16,210 nt of DNA, taken from NCBI GenBank assembly GCA_947503365.1, contig CANNDT010000099.1:1-16210 (forward strand), in the 5' to 3' direction. The number at the start of each line of letters is the position of its first letter. The first letter of the stretch is position 1. The notes under the pieces were generated by a model, which was not told where the DNA came from, did not search any database, and worked only from the letters and a program-made list of their open reading frames with translations. The translations under genes were made by a program, and so were the position numbers. Positions 1-7,158 of the stretch are shown here, one piece after another. This DNA comes from CANNDT01 sp945876205 (lineage in GTDB: Bacteria > Acidobacteriota > Vicinamibacteria > Vicinamibacterales > UBA2999).

Positions 1-314
1 GTGTCGGCCGCCGCTGTCCCGTAGCAGTTGCCGAACACATCGGCAAATTCGAGAAAGGCGTCCTCGCGGACCATCTCGTCGAACCGTGCCCTGGTAATGA
101 AATTATAGTCGACCCCGTCGCGTTCCCCGTCGCGCGCGGACCTGGACGTGTACGACCGCGACATGCACAGATTGGGCAGGACGTGCACCAGCCGCTCCAC
201 GAGCGTCGTCTTGCCGGTGCCCGAGGGCGCCGAGACGATGAACAGCAGCCCGCGCCGGCCTGCCCTGAGCGCAGCCGAGGAGCCCTGCGTGCCGGCCGCG
301 GCCTCACTCGACAT
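1..314 (-). CDS. gmk: Guanylate kinase, N-terminal part (cut by window start)
   Basis: Guanylate kinase phosphorylates GMP (and dGMP) to GDP with ATP in the cytoplasm and is normally essential. The 104 complete codons visible contain the P-loop SAPSGTGKTT (residues 28-37), the GMP-binding segment SRSYTSRSARDGERDG, and the family stretch EDAFLEFADVFGNCYGT, which aligns well with the E. coli enzyme from memory. About half of a normal ~200-residue protein is present; the rest lies beyond position 1. The ATG at 314 overlaps the yicC stop by 11 bases, and no other ATG, GTG or TTG in frame lies before the P-loop. The protein therefore carries about 16 more residues (rich in Ala, Ser, Gly and Arg) ahead of the core than E. 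coli Gmk. This extension coincides with a repeat-like sequence (257-285). It is the last visible gene of the minus-strand unit. Confidence 0.93.
   Translation of the reverse strand, partial: MSSEAAAGTQGSSAALRAGRRGLLFIVSAPSGTGKTTLVERLVHVLPNLCMSRSYTSRSARDGERDGVDYNFITRARFDEMVREDAFLEFADVFGNCYGTAAAD
257..285. repeat. Degenerate copy of a dispersed repeat-like element inside gmk
   Basis: The plus strand here reads GGCCTGCCCTGAGCGCAGCC followed by GAGGAGCCC. It matches 6539-6567 at 24 of 29 positions in the same plus-strand orientation. The core CCTGAGCGCAGCCGAGG resembles a short element (consensus near CCTGAGCGNAGTCGAAGG) that recurs in many environmental bacterial genomes; that resemblance is from memory. 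It encodes part of the extra N-terminal residues of Gmk (about residues 10-20), a place where an insertion would be tolerated. Chance similarity in GC-rich DNA is possible. Confidence 0.4.
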
Positions 315-1197
315 TCTGGACCTGCTCCCGCATCTTCTCGAGCTCGGCCTTGGCGTTGATGATCATCTCCGTGACCCGCAGGCCGTCAGCTTTCGAGCCG
401 ACGGTGTTGACCTCGCGGTTCATCTCCTGAAGCAGGAAATCGAGCTTCCGACCGCACGGCTCGTCTGACACGCTCAGCGAGTCCCAGTGAGCCAGATGCG
501 CGCGAAAGCGCGTGACCTCTTCGCTGATGTCGGAGCGCGCCGCGCTGCGCACGATCTCCTGCGCGATCATCGCCTGGTCCACCGGGATGTCGAGGCTGAT
601 CTCGCGAACTTTCTCCTGGAGACGCGCCTGCACGTCGCCGCGCCCCTCGTCGGCGGCGGCCGCGACACGCGTGATGAGATCGGCGAGAAATTCCTTGCGC
701 GCGTCGAGGTCGGTGCGCAAGTGACCTCCCTCGCGGGTTCGCATCGCATCGAGGTCGGCGATCGCCTGCTCCACCGCCGATTCCACGCTCGCGCCGAGCT
801 GCGCCTCTACGACAGGATCGACCTCGAGCGCGCGCTCCCGTATTGTGATGGCTTGCGGCAGCCGCACCAGATCGCCCGGCGTCAGCGCGCCGGTGACCAG
901 ACCGCGTTCACGCGCCTGTTCGATCGCCGCCGAGAGCGCGTTGACGAATCCTTCGTTCAACTCCACCGTCGGCGCCGTGACGTTGCGTAACTGCAGCGAG
1001 ATCGACAGCTCAACCCGTCCTCGCGACAGCCGCTTCTGCAGGAGCGCTTTCACGCGCGGCTCGAGCTCGGCCATCGATTGCGGGATGCGCAACTGCAAAT
1101 CGAGAAACCGGTGATTCACCGAGCGGATGGTGATCGCGATGGTCGCCCGGTCGTCCTCATGGGTCAGCGAGGCGAACCCTGTCATGGATTTAATCAA
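304..1197 (-). CDS. yicC: YicC family protein (YicC_N plus DUF1732), likely endoribonuclease
   Basis: A 297-residue protein of normal length for the YicC family. It has the hallmark N-terminus MIKSMTGFA, then SVNHRFLDLQLR, and the family's C-terminal signature REVNTVGSKADGL ending in EKMREQVQNVE. YicC proteins have been described as RNases acting on RNA in the cytoplasm; the role in this organism is inferred. The start codon is TTG at 1197 with no clear Shine-Dalgarno. It is preferred over the ATG at 1185 because the family begins MI-x-SMT, which requires the upstream residues. The gene starts 6 bases after the ABC exporter stop and overlaps gmk by 11 bases. yicC next to gmk is a common bacterial arrangement, which supports both calls. 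Confidence 0.93.
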   Translation of the reverse strand: MIKSMTGFASLTHEDDRATIAITIRSVNHRFLDLQLRIPQSMAELEPRVKALLQKRLSRGRVELSISLQLRNVTAPTVELNEGFVNALSAAIEQARERGLVTGALTPGDLVRLPQAITIRERALEVDPVVEAQLGASVESAVEQAIADLDAMRTREGGHLRTDLDARKEFLADLITRVAAAADEGRGDVQARLQEKVREISLDIPVDQAMIAQEIVRSAARSDISEEVTRFRAHLAHWDSLSVSDEPCGRKLDFLLQEMNREVNTVGSKADGLRVTEMIINAKAELEKMREQVQNVE

Positions 1198-1203
1198 GGT
1201 CGA

Positions 1204-2946
1204 TCACGTTTCTATTTCCGAAGGCTCTTCCTGGAGTTGCAACTCGTAGAGTTTGGCATAAGCGCCGCCCCGCGCCATGAGCACTTCATGGGTGCCCGAC
1301 TCGACGATACGGCCCCGCTCGAGGACGACGATCGCATCGGCCCGGCGTACGGTAGACAGCCGGTGCGCGATCACAAACGACGTCCGGTTGAGCATCAGGT
1401 TCGACAGCGCGTCCTGCACGAGCATCTCAGATTCGGCGTCGAGCGACGAGGTCGCCTCGTCGAGGATCAGAATCGGCGAATCGCGCAGGATCGCCCGAGC
1501 AATCGCCAACCGCTGGCGCTGCCCACCCGACAGCCGGTGACCCCGCTCGCCGATCATCGTGTCGTAGCCACGCTCGAGCAACGCCACGAACTCATGCGCG
1601 TGTGCGGCGCGCGCCGCCGCCTCGATCTCGGCGGGGCTCGCCTCAGGACGGCCGTATGCGATGTTGGCGCCGATGGTGTCGTCGAACAGCACCGTCTCCT
1701 GCGTGACGATGCCGATCTGCGACCGCAGCGAGGCGAGCGTGACGTCGCGCACGTCGTGGCCATCGATGCGGATTGTCCCGCCGGTGACGTCATAGAACCG
1801 TGGAATCAGGTTCACCAGCGTGGTCTTGCCGGCGCCGCTCCGCCCCACAATCGCCAGCATCTGTCCTGGCTGCACGGCGAAGCTGACGCCATCGAGCGTC
1901 GCGCGGCCGCCTGTCCCGTCGTACGCGAACTGCACGTCGCGGAATTCCACGACGCTGCGGAACGCCGGCAGCGGCACCGCGGCTGGACGATCGACCACTT
2001 CGTTGTGCGAGTCGAGGATCTCGAAGATCCGTTCGGCGGCGGCCATCGCCTGCTGGAGGTCCGCATTGACGCGGCTCAACTTCTTGGCGGGCGCGTACAT
2101 CATGAAGAGCGCCGCGATAAACGCGGTGAACTGCCCCGGCGTCAGGCGTCCCGAGGCGATCTCCTGGCTTCCGTAGGCGAGCGCCGCGACGAAGGCGATG
2201 CCGCCGATGAACTCCATGAGCGGCGGAAACGCGGAGAGCGCGCTCGTCACCTTCATGCTCGTGCGGTAGAAGTACTCCGATGACCGCTCGAACTTCGCGG
2301 TCTCGCGCGCCTCCGCGCCGAAGGCCTTGACGATGCGATGGCCGGTGAACGCCTCGGCGCTCACATGCGACATCTGCTCCAGCGCCTCCTGGCTCCGTCT
2401 CGTCGTCCGCCGGATCCGCTGGCCGAGCCGCACGAGCGGATAGACGACCAGGGGTGCGCCGGTCAGGCAGACAAGCGCCAGCCGCGCGTCGTAATAGAAC
2501 AGCAGCCCGACGATGCCGACCAGCGTGAGCGACTCGCGCGTGAGGTCCCCCATCGTCTCGGACACCGACCGCTGCACCTGGCCGACGTCGTTGGTGATGC
2601 GCGACATCAGACGGCCGGTTGCGTGCACCGAGAAGAAGGCCGCTGACTGGCCGAGGATGTGGCGGAACAGCACGTTGCGCACGTCGCGGACCACGCGCTG
2701 GCCGACGTCGGTCATCAGGTATCCCGAGAGATACGCCGCGATGCCCTTGATGAAATAGATCGAGAGCAGCGCCGCGCTGACCAGGAAGAGGTCCTCGCGC
2801 CTGGGAAGTACCTTGTCGAAGATCGGCTGGATGAGCGCGGCCACCCCGGCCGACGCCGCCGCGTACAGCAGCATCGCCACCAGGGCCGCCATGAGCCGGC
2901 CGCGGTGAGGGCGCGCGAACTGCAGCAGGCGGAAGAACGGGTTCAT
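1204..2946 (-). CDS. MsbA/PglK-like ABC exporter (fused membrane and ATPase domains)
   Basis: A 580-residue half-transporter expected to act as an inner-membrane homodimer. The N-terminal ~320 residues form an ABC exporter membrane domain with several hydrophobic spans. The ATPase domain has Walker A GRSGAGKT (368-375, Lys374), Q-loop IVTQETVLFDDT, signature LSGGQ (472-476), Walker B ILILDEATSSLD (Asp496, Glu497 as catalytic base) and the H-loop His528, so it looks fully active. The closest functional types are MsbA (lipid A flippase) and PglK (lipid-linked oligosaccharide flippase); sequence reading alone cannot separate them. The start at 2946 is chosen because it gives an ATGA overlap with the upstream glycosyltransferase stop and the usual MNPFFRLL beginning; an in-frame start at 2976 would add 10 unlikely residues. 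Its place among glycan genes favours export of a lipid-linked glycan or lipid A core. Confidence 0.9.
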   Translation of the reverse strand: MNPFFRLLQFARPHRGRLMAALVAMLLYAAASAGVAALIQPIFDKVLPRREDLFLVSAALLSIYFIKGIAAYLSGYLMTDVGQRVVRDVRNVLFRHILGQSAAFFSVHATGRLMSRITNDVGQVQRSVSETMGDLTRESLTLVGIVGLLFYYDARLALVCLTGAPLVVYPLVRLGQRIRRTTRRSQEALEQMSHVSAEAFTGHRIVKAFGAEARETAKFERSSEYFYRTSMKVTSALSAFPPLMEFIGGIAFVAALAYGSQEIASGRLTPGQFTAFIAALFMMYAPAKKLSRVNADLQQAMAAAERIFEILDSHNEVVDRPAAVPLPAFRSVVEFRDVQFAYDGTGGRATLDGVSFAVQPGQMLAIVGRSGAGKTTLVNLIPRFYDVTGGTIRIDGHDVRDVTLASLRSQIGIVTQETVLFDDTIGANIAYGRPEASPAEIEAAARAAHAHEFVALLERGYDTMIGERGHRLSGGQRQRLAIARAILRDSPILILDEATSSLDAESEMLVQDALSNLMLNRTSFVIAHRLSTVRRADAIVVLERGRIVESGTHEVLMARGGAYAKLYELQLQEEPSEIET

Positions 2947-3653
2947 TCGGTGAATCGGTATTTCACCAGCACCCACAACGCGACGAAGCCGTCGCGCCAG
3001 GTGATCTTCTTTCCTTCGTCATATCCACGGCCGTCGTAGGTGATCGGCAGCTCGTAGACGCGGTAGCCACGCTTGAAGATCTTCGCGGTCAGCTCGGGCT
3101 CGATGCCAAAGCCGTCCGAGTGCAGCGACATCGAGCGCAGCACCTCCGTCCTCATGACCTTGTAGCAGGTCTCCATGTCCGTCAGCATGGTGTTGTAGAG
3201 GACGTTGGTGACGAGCGTCAGCAGGCGATTGCCCAGGTAGTGCGTAAAGAGGAAGACGCGGTGGCGGCCGAGAAAGCGCGACCCGTAGACGACGTCCGCG
3301 CGCCCCTGGGCGATGAGCTCGATGAGCGAGGGAAACTCCTCGGGGGAGTACTCGAGGTCGGCGTCCTGGATGACGACGATGTCGCCGCGCACCTCCTCGA
3401 AGCCGCGCCTCAGTGCCGCGCCCTTGCCCTGGTTGTGAGGCTGCAGCACGAGCGTAAAACCCAGCTCACTCTGCAGGCGCGCCAGAATGTCGCGCGTCCC
3501 GTCCTTCGAGCCATCGTCGACGATGATGAGCTGGATACGAATCGGCACCGCCAGCACGCGGCGGATGATCTCTTCGATCGTCTCCGACTCGTTGAAGCAC
3601 GGCATCACCACCGAGAGCAGCGGATCCTGAAGCACACCCTTCAGTCGTGACAT
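2943..3653 (-). CDS. Family 2 glycosyltransferase, polyprenyl-phosphate mannose/glucose synthase-like
   Basis: A 236-residue GT-A fold enzyme. It begins SVVMPCFNESETIEEII, followed by VDDGSKDGT (DDGS at 46-49, nucleotide binding), HNQGKGAALRRGF, and QDADLEYSP with the DAD metal/donor motif at 97-99. This order is typical of dolichol- or polyprenyl-phosphate mannosyltransferase (DPM1-like) proteins, which move a hexose from a nucleotide sugar to a lipid phosphate at the inner membrane. Unlike ArnC/GtrB-type relatives it has no C-terminal pair of membrane spans, so it is probably soluble or peripheral. The start at 3653 overlaps the galE stop by one base (TGATG); a longer in-frame version to 3749 lies wholly inside galE and lacks family similarity. 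The sugar and acceptor cannot be told from sequence. Confidence 0.88.
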   Translation of the reverse strand: MSRLKGVLQDPLLSVVMPCFNESETIEEIIRRVLAVPIRIQLIIVDDGSKDGTRDILARLQSELGFTLVLQPHNQGKGAALRRGFEEVRGDIVVIQDADLEYSPEEFPSLIELIAQGRADVVYGSRFLGRHRVFLFTHYLGNRLLTLVTNVLYNTMLTDMETCYKVMRTEVLRSMSLHSDGFGIEPELTAKIFKRGYRVYELPITYDGRGYDEGKKITWRDGFVALWVLVKYRFTE

Positions 3654-4663
3654 CAGCCCGCCACCACTTGGAATCCGCGTGGATGCGTGGAATGCCACTT
3701 CCAGGCGTCGGCGACCATCGTGTCGAGGTCGGGCCGCCGCGGAATCCATCCCAGCTCGGCGCGAATCCGCGCGGCCGAGGCATAGAGCACGGCGGGATCG
3801 CCGGCGCGGCGCGCAGCGGACCGCCGAACGACCTGACGTCCCGTGACTCGTTCGACGGCGGCGATGACATCGCGCACGGACGAGGGACGTTCGGTGCCCA
3901 CGTTGTAGGTTGCGGACGCCGCCCCTCGCTCGAGGTGACCGAGCGCGAGCAGATGTGCCTCGGCGAGGTCGGAGACGTGCACGTAGTCACGCAGGCACGT
4001 GCCGTCCGGCGTCGGATAATCCTCTCCGAACACTTCGAACGTGGCGCCGCCCGTGGCGGCATCAAAGGCGCGCGGGATGGCGTGAATCTCCGGTGAGTGA
4101 TCCTCGCCCAGGTCACCCTCCGGGTCGGCGCCAGCCGCATTGAAATAGCGCAGGCTCACTGATTTGATGCCATACGCCCGGTCGAAATGCGGCAGTGCGT
4201 GTTCAACCGCCAGCTTGGTCTGGCCGTAGGCATTCACCGGCGATGTGGGATGGGTTTCGGTCAGCGGTGTCTGCACAGGCTCTCCATAGACCGCGCACGT
4301 CGATGAAAACACGAAGCGGCGGCACTGTTCGGCGGCCATCGCCTCGAGCGTCCCCAGCGTCCCGAGCACGTTGTTGCGGTAGTAGCCAATCGGATCCCCC
4401 ACCGAATCCGCCACGGTCAGCCACGCTGCGAAATGCATGACGGCAGTCGCCCCGCTGTCGCGGATGGCGCGGCGGACGGCATCGACGTCGCGAATGTCGC
4501 CTTCGATGAGCGGGGCGCCGCACGCGGCCTCGCGGTGGCCGGCCGAGAGGTTGTCGAAGATCACCACCGCATGCCCGGCGCGGCGAAGGGCCTTGGCCGC
4601 GTGGCTCCCGATGTAGCCCGCGCCGCCCGTGACGAGGACGCGGGTTCCCTCAGTGACGGCCAA
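3653..4663 (-). CDS. galE: UDP-glucose 4-epimerase
   Basis: A 336-residue extended short-chain dehydrogenase that interconverts UDP-glucose and UDP-galactose (possibly also the N-acetyl forms) with tightly bound NAD. The Rossmann motif VTGGAGYIGSH lies at 11-21, SSTCAVYGEP carries the active-site Ser/Thr, and the catalytic Tyr146-x3-Lys150 sits in NAYGQTK. The segment EVFGEDYPTPDGTCLRDYVH is close to diagnostic for GalE. Length is normal for the family. The start at 4663 overlaps the end of ugd by 14 bases, and the stop overlaps the next glycosyltransferase start by one base, so translational coupling is likely. It would supply galactose donor for the glycosyltransferases here. Confidence 0.95.
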   Translation of the reverse strand: MAVTEGTRVLVTGGAGYIGSHAAKALRRAGHAVVIFDNLSAGHREAACGAPLIEGDIRDVDAVRRAIRDSGATAVMHFAAWLTVADSVGDPIGYYRNNVLGTLGTLEAMAAEQCRRFVFSSTCAVYGEPVQTPLTETHPTSPVNAYGQTKLAVEHALPHFDRAYGIKSVSLRYFNAAGADPEGDLGEDHSPEIHAIPRAFDAATGGATFEVFGEDYPTPDGTCLRDYVHVSDLAEAHLLALGHLERGAASATYNVGTERPSSVRDVIAAVERVTGRQVVRRSAARRAGDPAVLYASAARIRAELGWIPRRPDLDTMVADAWKWHSTHPRGFQVVAG

Positions 4664-5948
4664 TGGAGTAATACGTGAAGCCGTTCTGCTTCATCTGCTC
4701 GGCCTCGAACAGGTTCCGGCCGTCAAATATGACGGGCGACCGCATCAGCGTTCGCATGCGTGCGAAGTCGGGGCGCCGGAACTCGTTCCATTCGGTGACG
4801 ATGGCGAGGCAGTCGGCGCCTTTGAGGGCGTCGTAGCTCTTGGTGGCAAAGGTGACCCTGGTGCCGAAGATGCCCTTGGCCACGCGGGTCGCTTCGGGAT
4901 CGAACGCCTGGACGGTGGCGCCCGCCGAGAGCAGCGCTTCGATCAGCGGAATCGCCGGGGCCTCGCGCATGTCGTCGGTCTTCGGCTTGAATGCCAGGCC
5001 CCAGACCGCGACCCGCTTGCCCTTGAGGCTGCTGAAGTGCGCGCGCATCTTGCTGAACAGGCGCGTCTTCTGCGACGCGTTGACCGTTTCAACGGCCTTC
5101 AGGATCCGGAAGTCGTAGTCCTTCTGCGAAGCGAACGTCACCAGCGCCTTGACGTCCTTCGGAAAGCAACTGCCGCCGTAGCCAATCCCTGGAAAGAGGA
5201 AGGACGTGCCGATGCGGCGGTCGGATCCGATCGCGCGGCGCACCTGGTCCACGTCGGCGCCGACCAGCTCGCAGACATTGGCCATTTCGTTCATGAAGGA
5301 GATGCGCGTCGCCAGCATCGCGTTGGCCGCATATTTCGTCAGCTCCGCGCTCGCGCAATCCATCACCATGATCGGCGCGCCGGTCCGCGTGAAGGGCGAA
5401 TAGAGCTCGCGCATCAGCTCTTCGGCCCGCGGATCCTCCGCACCGATGACGACGCGATCGGGCTTCATGAAATCGTCGATCGCGGCGCCCTGCTTGAGAA
5501 ACTCGGGATTGCTGACGACGCTGAATGGATGCGTGGTCTCGCGGCGGATGACCTCGCGGACCCTCTCGCTCGTGCCGACAGGCACCGTGCTCTTGTCGAC
5601 GATCACCTTGTAGCCGTTCATCGCCTTGGCGATCTCGCGCGCGACGCCGAGCACATGTTGCAGATCGGCCGCCCCGTCTTCGCCCTCCGGGGTCCCGACC
5701 GCGATAAAGATGATGGCCGAGTCGCGGACCGCCCTGGGCAGGGTGGTCGTAAAGGTCAGACGGCCCTCATGGCTGTTACGGCGGACCAGCTCTTCGAGCC
5801 CAGGCTCGTAAATCGGCATCTTGCCCCGGCGGAGCGTCCGGATCTTGGCCGCGTCCTTGTCGACGCAGACCACCTCGTTGCCGCTCTCGGCCAGGCAGGC
5901 TCCAGCCACGAGTCCGACGTATCCAGTTCCCACAACTGCAATCTTCAT
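4650..5948 (-). CDS. ugd: UDP-glucose 6-dehydrogenase
   Basis: A 432-residue enzyme that oxidises UDP-glucose to UDP-glucuronate with two NAD+ in the cytoplasm. The N-terminal NAD domain starts MKIAVVGTGYVGLVAG. The middle contains NPEFLKQGAAIDDF and the conserved active-site loop YGGSCFPKD, with catalytic Cys261 and Lys264. The C-terminal UDP-binding domain has WGLAFKPKTDDMREAP. Length and motifs match the UDP-glucose dehydrogenase branch and not GDP-mannose dehydrogenase. It is the first gene of the minus-strand unit, starting at the 61-base divergent spacer with no clear Shine-Dalgarno. Its product is the substrate of the Uxs enzyme encoded at 14179-15108 on the other strand. Confidence 0.95.
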   Translation of the reverse strand: MKIAVVGTGYVGLVAGACLAESGNEVVCVDKDAAKIRTLRRGKMPIYEPGLEELVRRNSHEGRLTFTTTLPRAVRDSAIIFIAVGTPEGEDGAADLQHVLGVAREIAKAMNGYKVIVDKSTVPVGTSERVREVIRRETTHPFSVVSNPEFLKQGAAIDDFMKPDRVVIGAEDPRAEELMRELYSPFTRTGAPIMVMDCASAELTKYAANAMLATRISFMNEMANVCELVGADVDQVRRAIGSDRRIGTSFLFPGIGYGGSCFPKDVKALVTFASQKDYDFRILKAVETVNASQKTRLFSKMRAHFSSLKGKRVAVWGLAFKPKTDDMREAPAIPLIEALLSAGATVQAFDPEATRVAKGIFGTRVTFATKSYDALKGADCLAIVTEWNEFRRPDFARMRTLMRSPVIFDGRNLFEAEQMKQNGFTYYSIGRH

Positions 5949-6009
5949 CCGTGTTTACCGGGTCTCCAAGGTAGCCGATCAAACTGCTGAGGCTATCATA
6001 TCGGTTCAC
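5949..6009. promoter_or_regulatory. Divergent intergenic region, likely promoters for both glycan units
   Basis: These 61 bases separate the head-to-head starts of ugd (minus) and the first GT4 gene (plus), so promoters for both long units should lie here or in the neighbouring gene ends. On the plus strand TATCAT at 5994-5999 resembles a -10 box and ends 10 bases before the ATG at 6010, which would give a very short or absent 5' leader. On the minus strand TTGATC (5977-5982) could be a -35 box, but its partner hexamer is weak. Neither start has a Shine-Dalgarno. The location is solid; the individual boxes are weak. Confidence 0.4.
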
Positions 6010-7158
6010 ATGAAAATCCTCGTCGACTACCGGCCCGCCTTGCGGGAGCGCACCGGGGTTGGCGAATACATCCATCGGCTGGTGGGCGCCTATGCCGCGG
6101 CACAGACCGGTGACGCGGTGGCGGTGTTTACCAGCTCGTGGAAAGACCGGCCGGCGCCCGGCCTGGCGACCGAGCTCGGCGCGACCGTGATCGACCGCCG
6201 CGTGCCGGTTCGCGTGCTCAATTACCTGTGGCACCGCGCGGAATGGCCGCCGATCGAAACGCTTGCCGGCGCGTGCGATGTCGTCCATGCCGCCCATCCG
6301 CTGCTGATTCCGTCGCGGCACGCGGCGCAGGTCGTCACGATTCACGATCTCTTCTTCCTCTCGCAGCCTGAGCGGACAACGGCCGAGATCCGGCGCGACT
6401 ATCCCGCGCTGGCGAGGGCGCATGCGCAGCGCGCGGATGCGATCGTGACCTCCACTGAATACGGCCGGCGGCTGGTGATCGAACAACTTGGCGTCGCCGA
6501 CGATCGGATCTATGTCTGCCCTCCCGGCGCACCCGTGTGGCCTGCCCCGAGCGGAGTCGAGGGGCCAGCGTCGAGCTCCGCGACGCGTGTGGCCGATGAT
6601 GGATGCGTGTTGTTCCTCGGTACACTCGAGCCACGCAAGAACGTCGGGACCTTGCTCGATGCCTACGCGCTGCTCCTGCGGCGTGGATCGAAGGTGCCGC
6701 CGCTCGTCCTGGCTGGCCGCGCCACCGCGGCGGCGACCGACTGGCTGGCGCGGATCGCCGAGCCGCCGCTCGCCGGGCATGTACGACACGTGGGGTACGT
6801 GAGCGGCGAGGACCGGGAGCGGTTGTTCGCATCCGCGCGCGTCCTGGTCCTTCCGTCGCTCGACGAAGGATTCGGACTGACCGCGCTCGAAGCGATGTCG
6901 GCGGGCGTGCCGCTCGTCGCGTCGAATCGTGGATCGCTGCCGGAGGTCGTTGGCAATGGAGGCACGCTGGTAGACCCGGAGAATGCCGTGGAGCTCGCGG
7001 CGGCTATCGAGCACCTGGCGACCAACGAAGGCGCCGCCGCCGAGGCGCGCCGCGCCGGTCTCGCGCGCGCGAAGACGTTCACCTGGGACGCCTCGGCGGC
7101 GACGCTGCGCCGGGCCTATGTCGATGCCGTCCGGCGGCGCGGGGAACGCGCGCGATGA
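6010..7158 (+). CDS. GT4 glycosyltransferase (GT-B fold)
   Basis: A 382-residue retaining glycosyltransferase predicted to be cytoplasmic or membrane-associated and to add a sugar from a nucleotide donor to a lipid-linked glycan. The N-terminal domain begins MKILVDYRPALRERTGVGEY, the glycine-rich acceptor-side start seen in related enzymes. The C-terminal donor domain contains FLGTLEPRKNVGTLLDAY and the E-x7-E motif EGFGLTALE (Glu286, Glu294), then NRGSLPEVVG. The ATG at 6010 is chosen because family similarity begins there; earlier in-frame codons lie in the divergent spacer and ugd. The linker between domains (about residues 174-196, PAPSGVEGPASSS) looks inserted and coincides with the repeat at 6539-6567. 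The stop overlaps the next gene by ATGA. Donor and linkage cannot be read from sequence. Confidence 0.9.
   Translation: MKILVDYRPALRERTGVGEYIHRLVGAYAAAQTGDAVAVFTSSWKDRPAPGLATELGATVIDRRVPVRVLNYLWHRAEWPPIETLAGACDVVHAAHPLLIPSRHAAQVVTIHDLFFLSQPERTTAEIRRDYPALARAHAQRADAIVTSTEYGRRLVIEQLGVADDRIYVCPPGAPVWPAPSGVEGPASSSATRVADDGCVLFLGTLEPRKNVGTLLDAYALLLRRGSKVPPLVLAGRATAAATDWLARIAEPPLAGHVRHVGYVSGEDRERLFASARVLVLPSLDEGFGLTALEAMSAGVPLVASNRGSLPEVVGNGGTLVDPENAVELAAAIEHLATNEGAAAEARRAGLARAKTFTWDASAATLRRAYVDAVRRRGERAR
6539..6567. repeat. Dispersed palindrome-like repeat inside the GT4 interdomain linker
   Basis: The core CCCCGAGCGGAGTCGAGGGG (6545-6564) has four complementary C/G pairs at its ends and resembles a short repeat with core GAGCGGAGTCGA seen scattered in many environmental genomes (from memory). 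It encodes PSGVEG in frame, in the linker between the two Rossmann domains, where homologous enzymes are usually shorter. A related copy lies at 257-285 in gmk, with 24 of 29 identical positions. The element has been read through in frame without breaking the gene. Confidence 0.5.

Noticed and set aside
1078..2283. A 401-codon plus-strand frame opposite yicC and the ABC exporter
   Set aside because: Antisense shadow of the exporter; no family similarity and no start signal.
4629..5990. A 453-codon open frame on the plus strand opposite ugd
   Set aside because: It is the antisense shadow of ugd in GC-rich DNA; the translation is rich in Arg, Asp and His without family motifs, while ugd has all catalytic residues.
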